64,000 bases of DNA from the NCBI RefSeq assembly GCF_014636295.1, contig NZ_BMEC01000006.1, positions 124,001 through 188,000 of the forward strand. Direction: 5' to 3'. The translations under genes and the position numbers were made by a program. This document shows, one piece after another, positions 26,215 to 32,600 of the stretch (position 1 is the first letter of the stretch; every line of letters starts with the position of its first letter). The stretch is from Marivirga lumbricoides (GTDB lineage Bacteria > Bacteroidota > Bacteroidia > Cytophagales > Cyclobacteriaceae). Under the pieces are notes generated by a model that was not told where the DNA came from, did not search any database, and saw nothing but the letters and a program-made list of their open reading frames with translations.

Positions 26215-26233
26215 CCCCGATAAAAGATCGGGG
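26215..26233. repeat. CCCCGAT hairpin in a GC-rich spacer
   Basis: CCCCGAT-AAAAG-ATCGGGG, a perfect 7-bp stem inside the gene-free stretch 25985-26380. That stretch is clearly more GC-rich than its surroundings and holds no convincing gene. Confidence 0.5.
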
Positions 26234-26309
26234 CCGCTTTCTCACGGCTCGCGTGCTTCGCGATTGGATAACTGCGGTTGTGTTTGCCTAACGCCCTTCG
26301 GTTGTTTCA

Positions 26310-26374
26310 TTTTTATGAGCGATGCAAAAAACTGGTGTTGATTTTTTGGCTATTTTTTACATCGTTCATAAAAA
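26310..26374. repeat. Long imperfect palindrome
   Basis: TTTTTATGAGCGATG pairs with CATCGTTCATAAAAA (14 of 15), separated by 35 nt. It stands just downstream of the small gene at 26381 and may act as its terminator or be a mobile-element end. Confidence 0.55.
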
Positions 26375-26380
26375 CGTTTC

Positions 26381-26713
26381 TTATTTCATCTTTCTAACTT
26401 GTTCATATAGATACCAGATATCATTGGAACTTGTCATTTGATGTAATTGTGATTTTAGGTTTTCACCTCTGCTCTTCATTTCTGGGTTTCTTTTAATTAG
26501 TAAATCAATCGCTTTACCAAAGTACTTTAAAAGCTTTTCTACTTCCTTACGCTGCTGAGCAGGCTTTAAAAACCCACTCCCTTCTTCATTCAGTTTAATA
26601 CTTTGATAAGCCCCTTTCAGATCTTTATAGGTTTTTGATCCTAACTTTGGGTTAAGTAGCCCTATTAAAAAAGCCTCTATTTCCCCACTTTCTTTGTAAT
26701 AATCATTTTTCAT
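26381..26713 (-). CDS. Small protein of unknown function in the accessory region
   Basis: A 110-residue soluble, helical, charged protein (KNDYYKESGEIEAFLIGLLN ... LLKYFGKAIDLLIKRNPEMKS). No signal peptide and no family recognised. It stands alone between the orphan RHS module and the second toxin-antitoxin pair, flanked by palindromes on both sides. It could be an unpaired immunity or antitoxin protein, but nothing in the sequence shows this. Confidence 0.5.
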   Translation of the reverse strand: MKNDYYKESGEIEAFLIGLLNPKLGSKTYKDLKGAYQSIKLNEEGSGFLKPAQQRKEVEKLLKYFGKAIDLLIKRNPEMKSRGENLKSQLHQMTSSNDIWYLYEQVRKMK

Positions 26714-26804
26714 TTTATTATAATTTTGATGAGCTGTAAAGGAATAAAATATACTTCAGTAAAAAGAGGACAATTTTTTTACAAGCTTCAGTAAGTAAAA
26801 CATA

Positions 26805-26879
26805 CCGGAAAAAATTAAACGGCTCATCATTTCTCTTTTTTGTTAAGCAGGCTCTTTCCAGCCGTTTGGTTTTTTCCGG
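26805..26879. repeat. 20-bp interrupted inverted repeat
   Basis: Arms 26805-26824 and 26860-26879 match at 18 of 20 positions (CCGGAAAAAA at the outer end, AACGGCT at the inner end), with 35 nt between. It is part of the 788-bp gene-free stretch 26714-27501. Confidence 0.65.
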
Positions 26880-27214
26880 GATGCTCCAAGCGAACTGCCA
26901 CACTCCATTAAATGTAAATCAGCCAACAGAGCGCGGAAGGATTCTACCCACTAAAGATTTGATGATGATTGCTTAAAACTACTTAGATTACAATTACCTA
27001 CACTGTTTGCTATGCGGGCCCTTGCGGGTACCACCAGCCAGCCTGCCAAGGGGAGTGTGAGGAACGAGCACGTTTGGCAGTGTCTGGCGGTGGTCGCAGG
27101 CCCGCCTAACTCTGGCTGTGGTTTTGTTTTTTTGCCTTGCTGCCGCAGGCCCATCAATCAACAAAAAAATAAAAGGGAACAGACGTGCCGAGGAGCGGAT
27201 GGCAAGCAAAGGGA

Positions 27215-27367
27215 GGAAAATGCAAATGGGCTTTTTGAGGGTCGGCTAAATATGCGCTGTACTCTGATGCCGATTTACCTGCTTATGCTTTTTTGCTAAG
27301 TGGGTGGTCTATCAACTAAAATCAGAGTACAGCGCATGTTTTAAGGCGTGAAAATTTGCATTTTTCC
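27215..27367. repeat. Nested ~150-bp palindromic structure
   Basis: The inner arms ATGCGCTGTACTCTGAT (27252-27268) and ATCAGAGTACAGCGCAT (27321-27337) are perfect over 17 bp. The outer arms GGAAAATGCAAAT (27215-27227) and ATTTGCATTTTTCC (27354-27367) pair with one bulge. It could form a large cruciform or RNA fold. No gene lies inside; the GC-rich frames seen across it look spurious. Confidence 0.75.
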
Positions 27368-27398
27368 GGACTGCAGCCTTGGCAGGCGCACCACAGGC

Positions 27399-27439
27399 AC
27401 ACCGCTTTTCCGCTACCAGCCATAAGCTGGGAGCGTACC
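27399..27439. repeat. 41-bp repeat bordering toxin-antitoxin slot B
   Basis: Partner of 19658-19698 with two mismatches. It lies 62 bp beyond the toxin stop codon and about 30 bp from the nested palindrome. Confidence 0.8.
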
Positions 27440-27501
27440 GCCTTCAAGCGGTAAACAGGCTGATACGCAAAAAATAATTGGGATGTGTTTTATACCAGGA
27501 A

Positions 27502-27804
27502 CTACTTTACTCGTTTCTTCCATCTTTTGGGATGTTGATTGGTATTAAATACTGATATAACATCAATATCATTGCCATTCACTATATACAAAATCAAGTA
27601 TGGAAAGCGGTCTAACACAAAAGCCCTGACTTTCTTTTTGTAACGAACACGATATGTTTTTGGGTTGTTGAGTATCGCTTTTTCAGCTGCATCAAGCACC
27701 CTTAAAAATTCTTCTCCTAAGCCTGTCTTTTGTTTTTCATACCAAACATATGACTCATAAATATCCGACTCAGCTTCTTCGGATAATTGGTAATTATAGG
27801 TCAT
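27502..27804 (-). CDS. ParE/RelE-superfamily toxin
   Basis: A 100-residue basic protein: YQLSEEAESDIYESYVWYEKQKTGLGEEFLRVLDAAEKAI, then NPKTYRVRYKKKVRAFVLDRFPYLILYIV and a C-terminal NQHPKRWKKR. This is the ParE-type plasmid stabilisation toxin pattern. Its start overlaps the antitoxin 3' end by 11 bases, a coupled type II pair. It belongs to a different subfamily from the toxin at 19734. Confidence 0.85.
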   Translation of the reverse strand: MTYNYQLSEEAESDIYESYVWYEKQKTGLGEEFLRVLDAAEKAILNNPKTYRVRYKKKVRAFVLDRFPYLILYIVNGNDIDVISVFNTNQHPKRWKKRVK

Positions 27805-28033
27805 CTTTTGCGCGGTTTCTTATCCTGTCTTTTACTGTTTCCCAAGAGGAAAACTTCATCTCTCCATTTTCATACTTTTCAAGCCTGCTGTCTAACTCCT
27901 TCTTTTGTTCTGCACTCAGTTCAAAAGTAATTTCTTGCTGCTCTTTTAGTCCTTGCAGCTTTTTAAGGGTAGACTTGTCCTGAAGCTCAGTAAGCCAGTG
28001 TATAAGATCGATTTTAACAGATTGTATGTCCAT
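27794..28033 (-). CDS. Antitoxin of the ParE pair
   Basis: A 79-residue acidic protein starting MDIQSVKIDLIHWL; an upstream ATG at 28057 is possible. The end, KYENGEMKFSSWETVKDRIRN, is the common C-terminal part of small addiction-module antitoxins. It precedes and overlaps the toxin gene. Confidence 0.8.
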   Translation of the reverse strand: MDIQSVKIDLIHWLTELQDKSTLKKLQGLKEQQEITFELSAEQKKELDSRLEKYENGEMKFSSWETVKDRIRNRAKDDL

Positions 28034-28090
28034 TCGCGTACTTAATATTTCTCTCATAAAGGTAACGATTATTTTAATTATTTAGGTTCC

Positions 28091-28282
28091 TCACCCCAAA
28101 GGATGGAACTTGTCTACTTCTTCTTTCAAGCATTCCATATCATTCTGTAAACAGCTTTCTGTACTGAAGATATGCCTGTGTCCTGCCATACATTGCACTT
28201 CCCTGATGTTGTATTGTTTCAACCATAAAGTGTTCACACTTGCCCTGAACTGGTGTGCACTCTGCAACAAAGGTTGCTGTTT
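28091..28282 (-). pseudogene. Tyrosine recombinase C-terminal remnant, copy B
   Basis: Same truncated frame as copy A (QSAHQFRASVNTLWLK, MAGHRHIFSTESCLQND). The nucleophilic tyrosine codon TAT has become TGT (Cys), so the active residue is lost in addition to the 5' truncation. Confidence 0.75.
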
Positions 28283-28408
28283 CTATAACCGCTTAACGAT
28301 CCTTTTATGCATATCCCTGTGTCTTTTTATTACTTATTTTCTTTTCCTTTTATGATAGTATTAATTCCAAGTTTGCCCAAAAAGATATTGTAAAGGCTGG
28401 AAGGTAGA

Positions 28409-28786
28409 TTGACTATCGTTCTATTAAACTTATTACAGCATTTAAGGGATAAATCTAATATTGAGTTGTTTGGTAAGTTCTATAAAGTTCCCCTTCTCGT
28501 TTTAATCCTACATTTTATCCTCACTATCATCACTGCCATGATCGGGCGGGCTCCACTCTATTTTGCTTATCAATTTGTAGCTCTTATCCCGCTTACTTTC
28601 TATTTCACGCATAAAAAAAGAATGATGGGAGATATTAAACTCCTTTTCAAAAGCGTGTTTAAATTTGCTCTCTTGATTGGTGCTGATTTATTCCTATTAT
28701 GGTTCTTTAGCCTCTTCACTTCGGAACCTATTATTCAAACTTTCTCGACTCAGTTTGTGTCCCATTCCCAATCGATCCTCAATTAA
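28409..28786 (+). CDS. Small membrane protein in tail copy B
   Basis: A 125-residue frame with about three hydrophobic helices (PLLVLILHFILTIITAMIG, FAYQFVALIPLTFYF, FALLIGADLFLLWFFSLF) and a basic loop (HKKRMMGDIKLLFKS). Only a TTG start is available, and upstream there is a stop, so the N-terminus may be missing. Copy A is broken, which argues against strong selection. Function unknown; perhaps a leftover of the element that carried the integrase. Confidence 0.35.
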   Translation: MTIVLLNLLQHLRDKSNIELFGKFYKVPLLVLILHFILTIITAMIGRAPLYFAYQFVALIPLTFYFTHKKRMMGDIKLLFKSVFKFALLIGADLFLLWFFSLFTSEPIIQTFSTQFVSHSQSILN

Positions 28787-28788
28787 AA

Positions 28789-29022
28789 ATGCTGGGGATC
28801 GAAAACAATTTTTTAGGGATCATAGTTGCTACTGTAATTCTCAGCATGGTGGTCTTACTACTTATTGAATGGATATTGCTTCACGCAACTATGCAAATAA
28901 CAGTTTCTTTCTCTAAATTCTATGCTCTTTTATGCCTTAGGCTCAACAGCGCTCAACCATTAAAACCTGCTTATATAATAGCCAAAAGCATTATCCTTAT
29001 AATGGCGCATTATCTTACTTAG
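28789..29022 (+). CDS. Small membrane-anchored protein in tail copy B
   Basis: A 77-residue frame starting 2 bp after the preceding stop (MLGIENNFLGIIVATVIL) with one transmembrane helix. The shared part with copy A ends at LKPA, so the true 3' end of the ancestral gene is lost in at least one copy. Unknown function. Confidence 0.3.
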   Translation: MLGIENNFLGIIVATVILSMVVLLLIEWILLHATMQITVSFSKFYALLCLRLNSAQPLKPAYIIAKSIILIMAHYLT

Positions 29023-29039
29023 CTTTATAAGTAAAAAAA

Positions 29040-29612
29040 CTAATAAACCTTTACTGTATCTACTATCAAATTATCCTCATATAAAATATCATAAGTTTTA
29101 TTACCTAAAGAGTCATAAAAAGTGCTAATGCCATTACCAAAATCATCTGCTTCTACAAACAATTTCCCGTTTTGATAATATTGTTTAAAATCAATAACAT
29201 CATCCCCTTTGTTTATGTATGATATTCTAGTTTTTCCATTTGGGTAATAATCTTCAGACAATCCTTGCTCTTTCCCATATTCATAATTTGTCAATGCTTT
29301 CAAACTTCCATCTTCATAATACATTTTTAAAACTCCATGTTTTATGGAATCAGATAGCTCTTCTTCAATAGCAAGGTTCCCGTTGATATAAGTTTGCCTA
29401 AAATTTAATGAGTCATTGCTATAAAAAAGTTTGTAAGTAAGCTCTCCACTTTTATTATAAAATAACCATTCCCCTTGCCTTTTACCCTCAATTTTATTTC
29501 CTGTGTATTTGAGCTCACCCGAATCAAAATATTCTTTTATTTCTTCTTTTTCGGAACAAGCAGCAAGAACAAGGAGTAAAAAAACAATCCAACTTAATTT
29601 AATAATCTTCAT
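29040..29612 (-). CDS. Lipoprotein with MORN/YwqK-like repeats, candidate immunity protein
   Basis: A 190-residue lipoprotein (signal ending VLAACS, Cys about 19). It consists of repeats of the toxin-antitoxin YwqK type: EYFDSGELKYTGNKIEGKRQ, YYEDGSLKALTNYEYGKEQG, DYYPNGKTRISYINKGD and QYYQNGKLFVEAD. Such beta-hairpin repeats are frequent beside Bacteroidota RHS genes. It starts 10 bp after the stop of the 1959-residue RHS gene, the usual immunity position; the immunity role is inference. Confidence 0.7.
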   Translation of the reverse strand: MKIIKLSWIVFLLLVLAACSEKEEIKEYFDSGELKYTGNKIEGKRQGEWLFYNKSGELTYKLFYSNDSLNFRQTYINGNLAIEEELSDSIKHGVLKMYYEDGSLKALTNYEYGKEQGLSEDYYPNGKTRISYINKGDDVIDFKQYYQNGKLFVEADDFGNGISTFYDSLGNKTYDILYEDNLIVDTVKVY

Positions 29613-29622
29613 TTTACAGCTT

Positions 29623-32600
29623 TTAATTTATACTTCCTCCCGCATTTCTATAAATATATTCTATTTCGACAGTATCTACTTCATCATTTCCAAAGTCTCT
29701 CCTTATTTGTAAATCAAAGCCAGCTCTACCGCTAGGTTGAATAAACCTTATTTTTCTCAAAGTATCAAGTTTAATCTCTTTTCCACTACCTGACGTACCT
29801 GATTTGCTTCTATTTTCCCCGTTCTCATTTGAAGAAGGATTTCCCTCTACTACTTTTTCAACTACAGCTTTAGCTTTCCCCAATACATTTGCCATCCATA
29901 CAGACGGATCATCGGGAGCTGGCTTAAGCTTGCCTGCGCCAGAACGCCCCATTGCCATTAGCAAAACTTTCCCATCCATTTCCCTTGCAGGGCTTTCAGA
30001 AGTAGTTTTAGTCGAACTTACTCCACTACCTAAGGTAATGGATATACCACCTGGTTGTGACTCCCCGTTTCCTTCAAGTGATGCATCACTTGGTAAAGAG
30101 ACTTCTGGTGCAGAAACGTTAAACAAACTATTCAACCTTTCGCCTGCCCTACCAACAGCCCCACTTATAGCATCCGCAACTGCTCCCACGGTAGCCTGGA
30201 TTTCATTATATACTTCTGAAACTGCATCCTCACAATTTCCAGTAGGACAATCCGGAATCATTCCATCAGGATCCGTAAACCTAATCGGATTATCAAATGC
30301 ATAATTATAAGGACTATGTCTTCGCATCAAATCAGCTGCCGGGTCAATATTTAAAAAGCGTCCTAAAGCAGGATCGTAAAACCTGGCCTGGTAGTCATAC
30401 ACTCCCCACTCTACCTGCTTTTCAAAGCTATTGTACAAATACCTGTTCTCAATGCTAAATTCGTTTTTATACTCGTTGAACGCAAGGCCAAAGGGAAAAT
30501 AATCTGAGGCTTGTATCACCGCATTATGGTGATGATCCACCCTAAAGTCATCCCAGAACACCTCAACTGTTTGCTGGCTTTCATTGCTCAGGAACACGAT
30601 CAAATAGCCATCCTGGTCAATGAGTATTTCCTCAAAAGAGAGCTTCTGGTGCGTACCGCTTCCATCTCCCGGATCTTCTGCGCTGGTGCTTAGCCTGTCA
30701 AAACCACTGTTCAGGTAGTTGAAGTCTTTGTCCAGCATAATGTAGTTCAGGTAAGCCCTCGGGCTTTGCTCATTGGAGTTGTCTGCTATAGCTGCCGAGG
30801 TATAGCTGGAAGTCAAGTTATCAGACACTAAATTGCCTTCACCCGTTACCGCACCGCCCGAAAGCATGTTCACCAAAGCAGTAATTAAAGCACTTGTATT
30901 AATGGCATCGTCCTGGCCCGTGGCTGCTATGTATTTGCCGTACACCTCTGCTTTTACTTTATCGCCTTTGCTTACATACAATGACTTCATCAGGCCCACT
31001 GATTCATTACTACCACCTGCAAGTCTATGAGTGGAGTTTCCGCTTCTTTTTAAGGCGCTTGTAAGCTTGGTTATTTGATCATAATTATCAAAATAAGGGT
31101 TGCCATCTGTCTCAAAATCAGTAGGATAGTCATCCTCCCTTACCGCAAAGGTGGTACGCACATTGCCTAAATGGTCTTTTAGGTGGTACTGGTATTCATT
31201 TTTCTCTTCTCCATCTACTTCTTGAGGTACTATGCGCCCTTCCGCAGTCTGGATAAACTGTAAAACATCATTTTCCAGTATTAAAGAGCCAATATAGTCT
31301 GTAGCTTTTATCAAAGTGTTGTTTTCATATACCTCCTGGCGGTGTTTTGTGCCCGAAGCATCATAAATATACTTGATTTGCTTGTCTCCAGCAAATATTA
31401 CTTCTTTCGGTAAGTTTAGGTAATTATAGACTATTTCACTAATACCCTTGTTCAAATCCTGAATCATATTGCCGTTGTCATCATAATCGTAATCGTCCAT
31501 ACCAGAATTACCATCTTTAAATCCTGCTTCATTATTGGAGGCATCTTCAACATAGCTGAGCTGGTTTCCGGTATAGTGGTAAGTAAGTTGATCCATGGCA
31601 GCAGCACTTTCATCATTTCTGTTGAGGAACATGATGTTACCATTCATATCATAACCATTATTAGGAATTTCCAATTGATACTTCGCATTGCCACTATAAC
31701 TGGCACCTTCAAAGAAATTTGCCTGTAGAATGCGGTTCAAAGGATCATACGCATAGCCATAGGCATTTTGATGTATAGTTTCTGACTCAGCCATATCGTT
31801 CCGTTTACTTCCCCACTTAACAGCCGCAATATTACCATTGTATTGAGCTTCTATAGTTTGTGATGGGGTACTTAAACCCAAATCATCTGTATAACCCAGC
31901 TCCATCCCGAAAAGGTCAGGAGCTTCATTGGCATTATCTGCACTCAGGTCGGCATGGTTAATGCGTTCCAGCCAGCCCCTGATGTTGTATCGGTAGTCCA
32001 CCGACTGAGCAAAGTTGTGGCCCCCTTCATCATGCAGGTTCTTAGTGATAAGTTCCCCAAGCTCGTTGTATTCATTGGAGACCATTAAAACAGGATCCTC
32101 CTGGTTTACCTGGTGAGTAACCGTCATCAGTCGGTCGGCATGGTCGTGGGTAAAGGTCTCGGTAATGGTTTGGGTCTCGGCTCCTATACTATAAATGGTT
32201 TTGGTTTTTTTCAGGTTGCCTGCAAAATCATAGCCATTATTGGTGCTGATGAGTTTTCCTCCGGGCTGCTGGCTGATATTTTGTACCAGGCGGTAGCGCT
32301 CATCATAGTAATTGATGCTGCCCAGCATTTCTTCAGTACCTAACACTCGGGTAAGGCTGCCTGTCACCTGCCCTTTTACCAAATTATTCTGAGCAAACTC
32401 ATTGGTTACTCCATTGGCGGAATAGTCGTAAGTGCTGCCATCCATTTCAGCAGCAGGTCGGAAATCATAGTTGTCATAATAGGTAACGGTGTAGATGTCT
32501 GCTTCACTTACGGACGGATAACTGTTATTGGTATAGCCATAGTGGTGAGGGCTATTGGAAAATACCTCATAAAGTTCATCTATAAATTGTTGTCCTCCGA

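Larger units (their letters stand above)
28091..28972. repeat. Tail repeat, copy B (~880 bp)
   Basis: Partner of 20331-21209. It lies between the antitoxin at 28033 and the lipoprotein gene ending at 29040, the same context as copy A. It keeps the longer intact frames. Confidence 0.9.

Noticed and set aside
26281-26310. Possible integron attC core (GCCTAAC)
   Set aside because: Only one half of the core fits RYYYAAC, no matching GTTRRRY partner at the right distance was found, and no integron integrase is present.
26718-26903. 61-residue minus-strand frame
   Set aside because: It runs through a long palindrome, has odd composition and no relatives that I recognise; most likely chance.
26951-27299. 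Several overlapping frames in GC-rich DNA on both strands
   Set aside because: GC-rich stretches have few stops by chance; the frames overlap each other and the nested palindrome and show no protein-like pattern.
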